In this document: piece by piece, positions 7,348 to 16,543 of the stretch
How the letters are laid out: each line of letters starts with the position of its first letter
Numbering within the stretch: the first letter of the stretch is position 1
Assembly (NCBI GenBank): GCA_016703325.1
Contig: JADJCH010000004.1
Coordinates: forward strand, 1 to 64,000
Reading direction: 5' to 3'
From: Burkholderiales bacterium
Lineage (GTDB): Bacteria > Pseudomonadota > Gammaproteobacteria > Burkholderiales > Burkholderiaceae_C
Length of the DNA stretch: 64,000 bases
The notes under the pieces: generated by a model
Seen by the model: the letters and a program-made list of their open reading frames with translations, nothing else
Databases searched by the model: none
Told to the model about the DNA's origin: nothing
Program-made: the position numbers and the translations under genes

Positions 7348-8295
7348 ATGATGACGCACCTGTTCGAGTTCTCTGTCATGGCCAGCCGCTGCAGCATCCG
7401 GTTGGCGGGGATCGACGAGACCACGGCGCAGCGGTGGGCTGACCAGGCCATCTCAGAGGTGCGGCGCATCGAAGTCAAGTACTCCCGCTACCGGGCCGAT
7501 TCGATGGTTTCGCGGCTCAACGCGGCTGCCGGCCAGGCCGCTCGAGTGGAGGTGGACGAAGAGACTGCCGGGTTGATCGGCTTCGCAGGCGAGCTCCATC
7601 GGGCCAGCAGCGGCATGTTCGACATCACCAGCGGGGTGTTGCGGCGGGCCTGGGACTTCCGCTCCGGCCGCCTGCCTTCGCAGGCACAGATCGAGTCGCT
7701 CTTGCCGCTGGTGGGTTGGGAACAGGTGGAATGGGATGGGTTGGCACTGCGGCTGCCGCAGGCCGGCATGGAACTGGACTTCGGTGGTTTCGGCAAGGAG
7801 TACGCCGCAGACCGCGCCGCCAGTCTGTTGCAGGGGCTGGGTGCAACCAGCGGCAGCGTCAACCTGGGGGGTGACCTGCGGGTGCTGGGCCCCCAGCCGG
7901 ATGGCCAACCCTGGCGCATCGGCATCGCCCACCCGCGCCATCCGGGGCAGGTGGTCGCCAGCCTGCCGTTGATGGAAGGGGCGCTGGCCACCTCCGGTGA
8001 CTATGAGCGATTCATGGTGGTGGACGGCCTGCGCTACTGCCACCTGCTGAACCCGCGCAGCGGCTGGCCGGTGGCGCACTGGCAGTCTGTGAGCGTGTCG
8101 GCACCGGCCTGCCTGGCTGCAGGCGCCATCAGCAGCATTGCGATGCTGTTGGGCAGCGGTGCTGCCGACTTCCTGCGTGGGCAGGGCGCCAGCTGGATGG
8201 CGGTGGATGCCGACGGCCGCCTGCAATGCAGCGATGGCCTTGACGCATCCGCTGGGGCAACAGGAACAGAAGATCGGACAATCGAGGCAGCATGA
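7348..8295 (+). CDS. ApbE-family FAD:protein FMN transferase
   Basis: 315 residues covering a full ApbE domain. Visible motifs are FDITSGVLRRAWDF, DFGGFGKEYAADRAA, SGSVNLGGDLRVLG, ALATSGDYERF and CHLLNPRSGWP. Family enzymes use FAD and Mg to attach FMN to a Ser or Thr of a target protein; some instead hydrolyse FAD. No signal peptide or lipobox is visible, unlike many exported ApbE proteins, so the enzyme may act in the cytoplasm or be exported in another way. It starts 12 bases after the DUF3570 gene and its stop overlaps the DsbD start (ATGA), which indicates one operon. Confidence 0.9.
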   Translation: MMTHLFEFSVMASRCSIRLAGIDETTAQRWADQAISEVRRIEVKYSRYRADSMVSRLNAAAGQAARVEVDEETAGLIGFAGELHRASSGMFDITSGVLRRAWDFRSGRLPSQAQIESLLPLVGWEQVEWDGLALRLPQAGMELDFGGFGKEYAADRAASLLQGLGATSGSVNLGGDLRVLGPQPDGQPWRIGIAHPRHPGQVVASLPLMEGALATSGDYERFMVVDGLRYCHLLNPRSGWPVAHWQSVSVSAPACLAAGAISSIAMLLGSGAADFLRGQGASWMAVDADGRLQCSDGLDASAGATGTEDRTIEAA

Positions 8296-10319
8296 ATCAG
8301 ATCGAACCCTTTTTCTCGAACCGCGACCCCTGGCGTCGGTCAGCTTCCGGTCCGTCTTTCCAAGGCCGGCACAGGGCCATTCAGCCTGGGTCACACGGGC
8401 TGCTGCTGCAGCTCCTGGCGCTGCTTCTCGTCCTGGTGGTGGGGCGAGCCCATGCGGCCGACGATTTCCTGGAACCGGACCAGGCCTTTCGCCTCAGTGC
8501 TCGCGCCGCCGACGGGGCGACACTGGAGCTGCGATATGAAATTGCTCCCGGCTACTACATGTACCGGGAGCGCTTCGAGGTCGTGGCAGCGCCGGCCGAT
8601 GTGAAACTGGGTGCCCCCGCCTACCCGGCGGGCAAGGTCAAGTACGACGAAACCTTCCAGAAGGACGTTGAGACCTTCCGCGGGGACCTGCGCATCCCGG
8701 TGCCCGTCACCGCCGCGCCGGCGGAGTTCAAGGTCACGGTCACCAGTCAAGGCTGCGCGGACAAGGGTCTGTGCTACCCGCCCCGGCCGCAGGTGCTGAA
8801 GGTGCAGGTCGCCGATGCGGCGATCCGCAGCGTCACGCTGCTGGGCGACGATGAGGGTCAGGCCTGGCAGCCGGCCGCCGCGGCGGCCATCCCTCTGGTG
8901 GCCGGGGCGGCGGCGCCCGTGAGCGCGCCCGGCGCCGCGGATGCGGGTGAGGGTGCGGGTGCGGCGGCAGTTGCGGGCGACGGCGTCGACGCAGCGCTGC
9001 GATCGGGCAGCCTGTGGACGGTGGTGGGCGTCTTCCTGCTGGCCGGGCTGCTGCTGTCCTTCACACCTTGCGTGCTGCCGATGATGCCAATCCTGTCGTC
9101 GATCATCGTCGGCCAGGGGGCGCAGGCCTCGCGGCTGAAGGGCTTCGGCCTGTCGCTGGCCTACAGCCTCGGCATGGCGCTGGTCTACACCGCGATGGGG
9201 GTGGCCGCCGGTCTGGCGGGCGAGGGCCTGGCGGCTGCGCTGCAGAAGCCGGCGGTGCTGGGGGCATTTGCGGCGCTGCTGGTGCTGCTGTCGCTGTCGA
9301 TGTTCGGCTGGTACGAGTTGCAGCTGCCTGCTGCGCTGCAGAACCGTCTCAACGACGCCTCCGGCCGCCTGCAGGGCGGCAGGTTCTTCGGCGTGTTCCT
9401 GATGGGCGGCCTGTCGGCGCTGATCGTCGGGCCCTGTGTCGCTGCTCCCTTGGCGGGCGCGCTGGTCTACATCAGCCAGAGCCGCGATGTGCTGCTGGGG
9501 GGCGTGGCGCTGTTTGCGCTGGCGGCGGGCATGAGCGTGCCTCTGCTGCTGCTGGGCCTGTCGGCCGGATCGCTTCTGCCGCGTGCGGGTGTCTGGATGG
9601 AGGGGGTCAAACGCTTCTTCGGCGTGCTGCTCTTGGGCACGGCGCTGTGGATGCTCGATCCGGTGCTGCCGACCTGGCTGGCGATGCTGGCATGGGGCGC
9701 ATTGGCGCTGGGTTATGCGGTGGAGCTGCGCGCCTTTGAACGGCTGGAGGCCGGCGCCAGCGGTCTGCAGAGCGTGGGCAAGGCGATCGGTCTGCTGATC
9801 GCCCTGCTGGGCCTGGTCCAGGTGGTGGGCATGCTCTCGGGCGGACGGTCGCTTCTGCAGCCTCTGGCGCATCTGGGAGCGAAGGCGGCGGTGGTCGGCA
9901 CTGCGCCCCTGGCGGTTGCGGGTGCTGCCGCAGCGGGGCAGGCGGCCGTCGGGCACGGGCCGACTTTTCGCCGCGTCCGCTCGGTGGCGGAACTCGATGA
10001 GGCGTTGAAGACCGCCGGCCGGCCGGTGATGCTGGATTTTTATGCCGACTGGTGCGTCTCCTGCAAGGAGTTTGAGCAGTTCACCTTCACTGACCCGACG
10101 GTGCGGGCGCGGCTGGACCGCATGCTGCTGCTGCAGGCGGACGTGACGGCCAACAACGCTGACGACAAGGCGCTGCTCAAGCGCTTCCAGCTCTTCGGCC
10201 CACCGGGCATCGTCTTCTTCGACGCGCAGGGTCAGGAGGTGATCGGCCGTCGGGTGATCGGCTTCCAGGATGCACCGCGCTTCCTGGCCAGCCTGACGGC
10301 GGCGGGCATCGGACTTTGA
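8292..10319 (+). CDS. dsbD: Protein-disulfide reductase DsbD (thiol:disulfide interchange)
   Basis: 675 residues with all three DsbD parts. The periplasmic alpha domain has its Cys pair in CADKGLCYPP near residues 155-161. The membrane domain has Cys in SFTPCVLPMMP near 258 and GPCVAAPLAGAL near 381. The C-terminal thioredoxin domain has DWCVSCKEFE near 587. DsbD passes electrons from cytoplasmic thioredoxin to periplasmic thiol proteins. An Ala/Gly-rich linker of about 50 residues precedes the membrane part. Its coupling to apbE and position after the TlpA-like gene suggest it powers thiol chemistry in this redox cluster, though it may also serve the whole cell. Confidence 0.93.
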   Translation: MNQIEPFFSNRDPWRRSASGPSFQGRHRAIQPGSHGLLLQLLALLLVLVVGRAHAADDFLEPDQAFRLSARAADGATLELRYEIAPGYYMYRERFEVVAAPADVKLGAPAYPAGKVKYDETFQKDVETFRGDLRIPVPVTAAPAEFKVTVTSQGCADKGLCYPPRPQVLKVQVADAAIRSVTLLGDDEGQAWQPAAAAAIPLVAGAAAPVSAPGAADAGEGAGAAAVAGDGVDAALRSGSLWTVVGVFLLAGLLLSFTPCVLPMMPILSSIIVGQGAQASRLKGFGLSLAYSLGMALVYTAMGVAAGLAGEGLAAALQKPAVLGAFAALLVLLSLSMFGWYELQLPAALQNRLNDASGRLQGGRFFGVFLMGGLSALIVGPCVAAPLAGALVYISQSRDVLLGGVALFALAAGMSVPLLLLGLSAGSLLPRAGVWMEGVKRFFGVLLLGTALWMLDPVLPTWLAMLAWGALALGYAVELRAFERLEAGASGLQSVGKAIGLLIALLGLVQVVGMLSGGRSLLQPLAHLGAKAAVVGTAPLAVAGAAAAGQAAVGHGPTFRRVRSVAELDEALKTAGRPVMLDFYADWCVSCKEFEQFTFTDPTVRARLDRMLLLQADVTANNADDKALLKRFQLFGPPGIVFFDAQGQEVIGRRVIGFQDAPRFLASLTAAGIGL

Positions 10320-10434
10320 GCGCAGGAGCGGTGTTCCGGCTCGGGGACACCCGCTTTGGGCGACGCTCAACCGGCGCTCAAGTTGCTGAGGCGCGTGTCG
10401 ATGGCAAGAGCAGTCTTGCTTCGAACATTGCGCC

Positions 10435-10764
10435 ATGGCCCCGATTGCCGATACCTCCTTCACAGCCCCTGCATCGACCCACGCCACCGCTGACATCCGC
10501 CTGCTGATCTTCGGCCTGCCGCCCGACTGCAGTCCCCAGGACGTGCGTGGCCTGTTGCACCACTGCGGCATTCGGCTGGGCGATGCGGCTGAGCACTGGG
10601 CCGTGGACCTCGCGGCGGGGGCTGGCGAGTTGGAGGAGACCATTGCCACCGTACACCACCTGCCGGACCGCTTGATCGCGGCCCGCCTGGCCGATGGGCT
10701 GCGCAGCCGCCGCTTCCATGGCCGTGCGCTGCAGGGCTGGGTGCCGGTGATGGACTGGTCCTGA
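10435..10764 (+). CDS. Small protein of unknown function, possibly RRM-like
   Basis: 109 residues. The segment DIRLLIFGLPPDCSPQDV followed by a helix resembles the first strand and helix of an RNA-recognition fold, but the RNP aromatic motifs are not evident, so this is only a resemblance. There is no signal peptide or membrane segment. It sits between dsbD and the aldolase gene in the same direction, with gaps over 100 bases each side, so it is probably transcribed separately. No strong ribosome-binding site is seen. The long clean frame supports it as a gene. Confidence 0.5.
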   Translation: MAPIADTSFTAPASTHATADIRLLIFGLPPDCSPQDVRGLLHHCGIRLGDAAEHWAVDLAAGAGELEETIATVHHLPDRLIAARLADGLRSRRFHGRALQGWVPVMDWS

Positions 10765-10907
10765 CGGCCGAGGGTTCGCAGCTGGGCGGTTCTGCGGCAG
10801 GATGTCGGCCACAGTCCACCGGATCGACGTGACAGGGCCGCTCGATGGGAGCGCTACCGCGTGACGGGCGGACGTTCATCCATCCGAAGCCTGGAGTTCA
10901 CCTCACC

Positions 10908-11426
10908 ATGACCGCGTCCGCCCCTGTTTCTGCTGCAGTCCCGTCGACCTGCGATCTCTGCGATACCCACAAGACCTGCAGCGATGGCAGCTTCCGTGTG
11001 CTGCCCCCGGTGTTTCGTGAATTTGGCGGCCGCAGCGCCTTTGCCGGCCGGGTGGTCACCGTCAAGTGCTTTGAGGACAACACCTCCGTCAAGGCGCTGC
11101 TGGAGAGCCCGGGTGAGGGGCGGGTGTTGGTGGTCGATGGTGCAGGTTCTCTGCGCCGTGCGTTGATCGGCGGCAACATCGGTGCGGCCGCAGCTCGCAG
11201 CGGCTGGGCCGGCGTCGTGGTGGACGGTTGCGTGCGCGACCTGGCCGAACTGGCGGCCTGCGATGTGGGCATCCGCGCTCTGGCGGCGATGCCCCTGCCC
11301 ACCGACCGCAAGCAGGCCGGTCAGGTGGATGTGCCGGTGCAGGTGCAGGGGGTGTGGGTGCGCCCTGGCGACTGGCTCTGCGCGGACGCCGATGGCATCG
11401 TGGTCCTGCCGGCTGCGCCGCAGTGA
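10908..11426 (+). CDS. RraA-like protein, putative 4-hydroxy-4-methyl-2-oxoglutarate aldolase
   Basis: 172 residues from the ATG at 10908, preceded by GGAG. The RraA/HMG-aldolase core is clear: ALIGGNIGAAAARSGWAG and then VVVDGCVRDLAEL, where Arg-Asp are the conserved active-site pair. The N terminus TCDLCDTHK is typical of the proteobacterial subfamily. Members cleave 4-hydroxy-4-methyl-2-oxoglutarate or decarboxylate oxaloacetate; some, named RraA, inhibit RNase E. Sequence alone cannot separate these roles. It is not part of the benzoate cluster. Confidence 0.85.
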   Translation: MTASAPVSAAVPSTCDLCDTHKTCSDGSFRVLPPVFREFGGRSAFAGRVVTVKCFEDNTSVKALLESPGEGRVLVVDGAGSLRRALIGGNIGAAAARSGWAGVVVDGCVRDLAELAACDVGIRALAAMPLPTDRKQAGQVDVPVQVQGVWVRPGDWLCADADGIVVLPAAPQ

Positions 11427-11509
11427 TCTGCTGAACCGAGGCCCCTGAGCGTGGGGTGGGACGGCGCTGCCGGTGCTTGATTTCTGCCGGCAGGCGCCGA
11501 AAACAGTGC

Positions 11510-12379
11510 ATGTCTTCGCCGATCTCCGCTGCGCTGAACTTCGATGCCGAGCGCCTGGCCCAACTGGTCCAGGACATTGGCATTCCGCCCCGCCCCTCCC
11601 TGCTGGAGCGGCTGCACCAGGAGCTCAGATCGGTGCGGCCCAGGCTGGACGTTCTGGTGCAGGTGGCCTCTTCGGACGTGGCGGTGTCCGCTGCACTGGT
11701 GAAGATCTCCAACGCCCCCTGGCTGGGCCTGAACCGGCCGATCGGCAACGTGCGCCTGGCCTTTGAGCGGTTGGGCGCCGTGCGTTGCATCGCCATCCTC
11801 AGTGCGCTGGTGTTGCGCCGGGTGCTGCCCTGCACCGGCCCCTCACTGGAGCGCTTCTGGGATGTCGCGCAGCGCCGCAGCATCGCCATGGGCTGGCTGG
11901 CATCGCAGGACCGGCGGGTGGAGCCTGACCTCGCCCACAGCTTCGGCCTGTTCTGCGACATCGGCATTCCGGTGCTGCTGCCGCGCTTCGAGTCACCCAG
12001 CTACCGGGTCACCCTGGCCGAGGCCAACCTGGGGCATCGGCCCTTCACCGACGTGGAGTTTGCCCGGCACGGCACCCACCACGCACTGGTCGGGGCCACG
12101 ATGGCGGCGAGCTGGGGCCTGTCCGACGAGATCGTGCAGGCCCTGGCGCTGCACCACGACTATCGATGCCTGGGCAGCAAGGACGTGCCTGAGCGGGTGC
12201 AGGTGCTGGTCGCGCTGGCGTTGCTGGCCGAACGCATCATCCAGCGCCATCACGGACTGAACCGGCACGGCGAATGGCAGCGCGGTGGTCGTCAGGCGCT
12301 CCTGGTGCTGGACTTGACGCCGCACCAGTTCGAGAACTGGGCCGACGAGGTGCAGGCCCAGCTGGAACTGTGCTTCTGA
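11510..12379 (+). CDS. HDOD-domain signalling protein
   Basis: 289 residues. The HDOD region spans about residues 20-230. It includes IGIPPRPSLLERLHQEL, SSDVAVSAALVKISNAPWLG, the helix with SFGLFCDIGIPVL, and HHALVGATMAASWGLSDEIVQALALHHDY. HDOD domains resemble HD phosphohydrolases but usually lack complete metal ligands. They act as regulators of motility, stress or second-messenger signalling. No second domain is seen. The start at 11510 avoids an Arg-rich upstream extension that is probably not translated. Confidence 0.8.
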   Translation: MSSPISAALNFDAERLAQLVQDIGIPPRPSLLERLHQELRSVRPRLDVLVQVASSDVAVSAALVKISNAPWLGLNRPIGNVRLAFERLGAVRCIAILSALVLRRVLPCTGPSLERFWDVAQRRSIAMGWLASQDRRVEPDLAHSFGLFCDIGIPVLLPRFESPSYRVTLAEANLGHRPFTDVEFARHGTHHALVGATMAASWGLSDEIVQALALHHDYRCLGSKDVPERVQVLVALALLAERIIQRHHGLNRHGEWQRGGRQALLVLDLTPHQFENWADEVQAQLELCF

Positions 12380-12401
12380 AGAGGCTGAGAAGCCGCTTCG
12401 C

Positions 12402-13109
12402 TCAGCGCAGCACTTCCAGAAGGCGGTCCAGGCCACCGCTGTGGATGGCCACCATCGCCTGCTCCCGCACCTTCGGTTTGGCGTGGTGCGCCACCGACAG
12501 GCCGGCCACCGCCATCATCGGCAGGTCATTGGCCCCGTCTCCCATGGCGATGGCCTGATTCGGCTCGACCCCCAGCTCGGCACAGGTCAACAGCAGCATG
12601 CGGCGTTTTTCATCGCCGTCACAGATGTCACCCCAGCCCTGATCGACCATGCGTCCGGTCAGGTGGCCGTCGACGATCTCGAGCTGGTTGCTGCGGCTGA
12701 AGTCCAGGCCCAGCCGCTCGCACAGCCGGTCGGTGAAGAAGGTGAAGCCGCCGGACACCAGCAAAGTCCTCAGGCCCGCATCCTGGCAACGGCGCACCAG
12801 CTCCTCAGCGCCCGGGTTGAGCTGCAGCCGGCGGTTGTAGACCTCTTCCAGCGCTGCCACGGGCACCCCGGCCAGCAGGGCCACGCGCCGACGCAGGCTG
12901 TCCTTGTAGTCGGCGATTTCGCCACGCATTGCCGCGGCCGTGATGGCTGCCACCTCTTCCTTGCGGCCCACCGCATCGGCAATCTCGTCCACGCACTCGA
13001 TGTTGATCAGCGTGGAGTCCATGTCGAAGGCGATCAGGCGGAAGTCCGCCAGGGCCAGCGGCGGCGTGAAGCCCTGGATCACCAGGCCGGGAGCGAATTC
13101 TTGAGGCAT
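12402..13109 (-). CDS. serB: Phosphoserine phosphatase
   Basis: 235 residues of HAD superfamily. Motif I is FDMDSTLINIE near residue 30, with nucleophile and general-acid aspartates. Motif II is the Ser in LLVSGGFTFF, and motif III/IV is MGDGANDLPMM with an upstream Lys. The residues ECVDEIAD and the lid region after motif I are typical of SerB. The enzyme removes phosphate from O-phosphoserine in the last step of serine synthesis. The N-terminal ACT-like domains of some SerB proteins are absent. It converges on the HDOD gene with a 22-base gap. Confidence 0.93.
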   Translation of the reverse strand: MPQEFAPGLVIQGFTPPLALADFRLIAFDMDSTLINIECVDEIADAVGRKEEVAAITAAAMRGEIADYKDSLRRRVALLAGVPVAALEEVYNRRLQLNPGAEELVRRCQDAGLRTLLVSGGFTFFTDRLCERLGLDFSRSNQLEIVDGHLTGRMVDQGWGDICDGDEKRRMLLLTCAELGVEPNQAIAMGDGANDLPMMAVAGLSVAHHAKPKVREQAMVAIHSGGLDRLLEVLR

Positions 13110-13235
13110 GAGGTTCAGCGCAGCAGGGGTGCCGACACGGGCGCGGCACTCAGGAAAACCCGCAATCCTACCTGCTCGAACTCCCTGCCTCGGCCCGCGC
13201 CTGTGGCGTCGCCGCGCTCCAGACCGCGCAGAAGG

Positions 13236-14351
13236 TCAAGCCTCGACGCGGAAGGCCTGCACCGAACCGCGCAGCTGCCCGGACTGGCCCTGCAGCGACT
13301 GCGCCGCGGCAGCCACCTGCTCGACCAGCGCCGCGTTCTGCTGGGTCGCAGAGTCGATCTGGCCGATCGCCTGGCTGATCTGCTCGATGCTGCTGCTCTG
13401 CGCGCCGCCGGAGTCGGCCATCTCGCCGATCAGGCCTGCCACTCGCGCCACCCGATCCAGCAGTTCCTGCACCTGCCGGTCGGCGGTGACGACCAATTCG
13501 CTGCCGGCCTCGACCTTGCTGCCCGAATCGCTGATCAGCGTGCGGATCTCGCGGGCCGCAGTGGCGCTGCGCTGGGCCAGGTTGCGCACCTCCGCGGCCA
13601 CCACTGCAAAGCCGCGGCCCTGCTCGCCGGCGCGGGCGGCCTCCACCGCGGCATTGAGGGCCAGGATGTTGGTCTGGAAAGCGATGCCGTCGATGACGCC
13701 GGTGATCTCCCCGATGCGCCGGGCGCTGTGCTGGATGTCGTTCATCTGCTGCATGACCTGTGCCATCAGCTCGCCGCCGCGGGTCGCCGACTGCCGTGCC
13801 TCGTCCATCTCGTTGCGGGCCTGGCGTGCGCTGTCGGCATGGTGGCGTACCGTGTCGGCCAGCTGGGACATGCTGCTGCTGGTCTGCTGCAGGGCAGCGG
13901 CCTGGGTCTCGGTGCGCGAGGACAGGTCGGCATTGCCGCGGGCGATCTGCTCGGAGGCGCTGGCCACGCCATCGACCACCTGGCGCACCTGCAGCACCAT
14001 CTCGCGCAGCTTCTTGCGCATGGCATTGAGTTCGCTTCGCAGCCAGGACAGCTCGTCGCGCCCCGGAGAATCGATGCGCGAGTGCAGGTCGCCGCCGGCG
14101 ATCCGCATCACCGCCTGGGCGGTGGATTCCACCGGGTGCTTGATGCTGTGGCGCACCCACCAGCCCGTCAGCAGTCCCAGCGCACACAGCAGAGCCCCAG
14201 CCAGCAGCAGCCACGCCGCTTCGGTGGCGGCGCCTCGCGAGCGCAGCAGCCAGGCCCCGAGGGATGCGATGCCAAGCAGTGACAGGCTGAGCAGCCCGAA
14301 ACCGGTCATCACCCGGCCAGCCTGGCTGTAGCGCCGCAGGAAGTCATTCAT
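13236..14351 (-). CDS. Methyl-accepting chemotaxis protein without a ligand-binding domain
   Basis: 371 residues. Two hydrophobic segments at about 15-35 and 42-64 are separated by fewer than ten residues, so there is almost no periplasmic domain. A HAMP-like region follows (GGDLHSRIDSPGRDELSWL). The signalling tip is intact: IAFQTNILALNAAVEAARAG followed by GRGFAVVAAEVRNLAQRS. AAGGAGAC lies just before the ATG. The receptor may sense membrane state or internal signals, or work with a partner. It has no C-terminal CheR-binding pentapeptide. Confidence 0.88.
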   Translation of the reverse strand: MNDFLRRYSQAGRVMTGFGLLSLSLLGIASLGAWLLRSRGAATEAAWLLLAGALLCALGLLTGWWVRHSIKHPVESTAQAVMRIAGGDLHSRIDSPGRDELSWLRSELNAMRKKLREMVLQVRQVVDGVASASEQIARGNADLSSRTETQAAALQQTSSSMSQLADTVRHHADSARQARNEMDEARQSATRGGELMAQVMQQMNDIQHSARRIGEITGVIDGIAFQTNILALNAAVEAARAGEQGRGFAVVAAEVRNLAQRSATAAREIRTLISDSGSKVEAGSELVVTADRQVQELLDRVARVAGLIGEMADSGGAQSSSIEQISQAIGQIDSATQQNAALVEQVAAAAQSLQGQSGQLRGSVQAFRVEA

Positions 14352-14649
14352 CTGGTGTCTCCTTCACTTCAGGGGGGCGCATGTCCGATGCACAACCTGA
14401 TGCAGTGTGTGGGCGTGGATCGGCTCACAAAACGGCAAGAAGCAGGATGAGGGCAATGCAGTTCAGGGCCGACCCAGCGCCGTCTCCGAGTTGCCGGGCA
14501 GAGGTCCAAGTTCACCTTCATTGATGAATTGCCAAGGAATGCACGTTTGCCTGTTGGTGAGCCACCCATCCAGGTGGAACAACCTGCCTGGCCTGCAAAG
14601 AATAGTGTCGAGGCGATCTTGCCTTGATAGGTGTCCAGAGGGGGACAGC

Positions 14650-16470
14650 ATGATGAAGTGGATCCGAATGCTGATGTGGTTGCCGCTGTGGCTGGCGATG
14701 TCGCTGGTCGGATGCGGCGGCGGAGGCGGTGACGACGATGAGGGGACGACAGGGCCCACCATCACCACCCAGCCAGCCAGCCAGACCGTGACCGAAGGAG
14801 CGACAGCGACGTTCTCCGTTGTGGCGAGTGGACAGGGCACCTTGACCTACCAATGGCGCCGTGGCGGTACAGCCGTCTCCGGGGCGACTTCCTCGTCCTA
14901 CACCACCGCTGCCACGGCCGCATCGGATCACGGGGCGAGCTTCACCGTGGTGGTCACCGACAGCAATGGCAGCACCACCAGCAGCGCTGCCACCCTGAGC
15001 GTCACGGCACTGCCGCGCGGCACCCTCACTGGCACGGTGACCGCTACCGATGGCAGCGCGCTGGCCGGTGCCACGGTCACGGCCGGCAGCGCCAGCGGCA
15101 CCACCGGCACCGACGGCAGCTACAGCTTTGCGGTCGTCGCCACGGATCGGGTGATGGTCAGTTTCAGCGCCACGGGTCACACGGCAATGCACCGTGCCGC
15201 AGCGGTGACGGCCTCGGCCAGCACGACGCTGAACGCCCAACTCCTGTCGGTGGCCACCAGCCAGTCGCTCAACGTTGCCTCTGGCGGCACGGTGTCTGAC
15301 CCCGGCTCCACCGCCCAGGTCGACCTCCCGGCTGGTGGGTTGGTGCGCGAGGATGGCGGTGCAGTTGCCAGCTCCGTGACGGTGCAGCTCACGCCGATCG
15401 ACCCCGCCGTGGACGTGAGCCGCATGCCCGGCGACTACACCACCATGGTGTCAGGCAGCGCCGCGCCGATCGAAAGCTTTGGTGCGATCGCGGTGGACAT
15501 CCGCGACAGCTCCGGCGCCCGTTACAACCTGGCCAGCGGCCAAACGTCGACCATCCGCATCCCGCTGAGCACTCGTACGCCTTCAGGTTCGATTCCGGGC
15601 ACCATCCCGTTGTTCTACTTCAATGAGAGCACCGGGCGGTGGGTCCAGGAGGGAACCGCGACCCTTCAAGGCACCGCACCGAACCAGTACTACGAAGGGA
15701 CGGTGACGCACTTCAGCTACTGGAACGCCGATCAGGTCGTGGAAACGGTGTACCTGAACGGCTGCGTGCAGGATGCATCTGGGCAGCCTGTGGCCGATGC
15801 CTTTGTGTCCACCGATGGCATCAACTACACAGGGACCTCCAGCACCCGCAGTGGGACCGATGGAACCTTCCGCGTGGCGGTCAAGAGCCAGTCGCAGCTG
15901 GCCATCACCGCGCTGTCTGGAAACCGCCTCACCAACACCCTGTCTGTGACGTCGGGCAGCACGGACTCCACGCTGGAAAGCTGCCTGGTGCTTTCAGATG
16001 CGGCTGCCAGCCTCAACATCCGGCTGACTTGGGGGCAATTGCCCGCGGATGTGGACTCGCATGTCTTCCTGCCGAGCGGGAACCACATCTACTACAGCGC
16101 CAAGGGCAGCCTGTTGTCACCGACCTTCGCCTACCTCGACGTGGACGACACCGACGGCTACGGTCCTGAGGTGGTGACGGTATCAAAGTTGATGGTGGGC
16201 ACCTACCGCTACTTCCTGCGCAACTACAGGGGCACCTTCAACCCCGGCATGACCGCCTCGCCGGTGCGGGTGGAGCTGAACCTGGGCAACAGCCAGCGGG
16301 TGTTCGCGCCGGGCACCGGCGAAGGGACCGGCAACTACTACTGGCATGCCTTCGACCTGGTGGTGGCGTCCGACTGCACGGTGACCGTTCAACCGGCGGG
16401 CACGTGGTCGGCATCACAACCGGCTCAGCCGGCCAATGCGTCCACGGTGACCTACTGCAGCGCACCGTGA
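14650..16470 (+). CDS. Large secreted lipoprotein with Ig-like, carboxypeptidase-regulatory-like and DUF2135/YfaP-like domains
   Basis: 606 residues. The signal peptide ends at the lipobox LAMSLVGC and is followed by Gly and Asp runs. Residues 35-120 form an Ig-like domain (TITTQPASQTVTEGATATF). Residues 120-210 resemble a carboxypeptidase-regulatory-like domain (GTLTGTVTATDGSALAGATV). The middle part has a ZU5/FAM171-like pattern (GGTVSDPGSTAQVDLPAGGL, then GTVTHFSYWNAD). A second regulatory-like repeat follows (VQDASGQPVADAFVST). The end resembles DUF2135/YfaP (IRLTWGQLPADVDSHVFLP). It is probably a surface adhesin-like protein; no enzyme motif is seen. The MM start follows GGGGACAGC. Confidence 0.7.
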   Translation: MMKWIRMLMWLPLWLAMSLVGCGGGGGDDDEGTTGPTITTQPASQTVTEGATATFSVVASGQGTLTYQWRRGGTAVSGATSSSYTTAATAASDHGASFTVVVTDSNGSTTSSAATLSVTALPRGTLTGTVTATDGSALAGATVTAGSASGTTGTDGSYSFAVVATDRVMVSFSATGHTAMHRAAAVTASASTTLNAQLLSVATSQSLNVASGGTVSDPGSTAQVDLPAGGLVREDGGAVASSVTVQLTPIDPAVDVSRMPGDYTTMVSGSAAPIESFGAIAVDIRDSSGARYNLASGQTSTIRIPLSTRTPSGSIPGTIPLFYFNESTGRWVQEGTATLQGTAPNQYYEGTVTHFSYWNADQVVETVYLNGCVQDASGQPVADAFVSTDGINYTGTSSTRSGTDGTFRVAVKSQSQLAITALSGNRLTNTLSVTSGSTDSTLESCLVLSDAAASLNIRLTWGQLPADVDSHVFLPSGNHIYYSAKGSLLSPTFAYLDVDDTDGYGPEVVTVSKLMVGTYRYFLRNYRGTFNPGMTASPVRVELNLGNSQRVFAPGTGEGTGNYYWHAFDLVVASDCTVTVQPAGTWSASQPAQPANASTVTYCSAP

Positions 16471-16495
16471 GCCCCATCGCTGCTGCAGCTGGATG

Positions 16496-16521
16496 AAAAA
16501 AGGGCCCGCGGGCCCTTTTTT
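16496..16521. terminator. Bidirectional intrinsic terminator
   Basis: A run of six A, the perfect GC palindrome GGGCCCGCGGGCCC, and a run of six T. It lies between the convergent lipoprotein gene (stop at 16470) and mfd (stop at 16544), and is symmetrical, so it can serve both strands. Confidence 0.92.
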
Positions 16522-16543
16522 CTTCGTCGGAGGGACGCGGTGA

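Noticed and set aside
12441..14282. Plus-strand frame of 613 codons
   Set aside because: Runs antisense through both serB and the chemoreceptor gene, each with clear motifs.
14352..14649. Flagellar sigma-28 promoter for the chemoreceptor or lipoprotein
   Set aside because: Only a loose match (CAAAG with GCGAT at wrong spacing) could be found.
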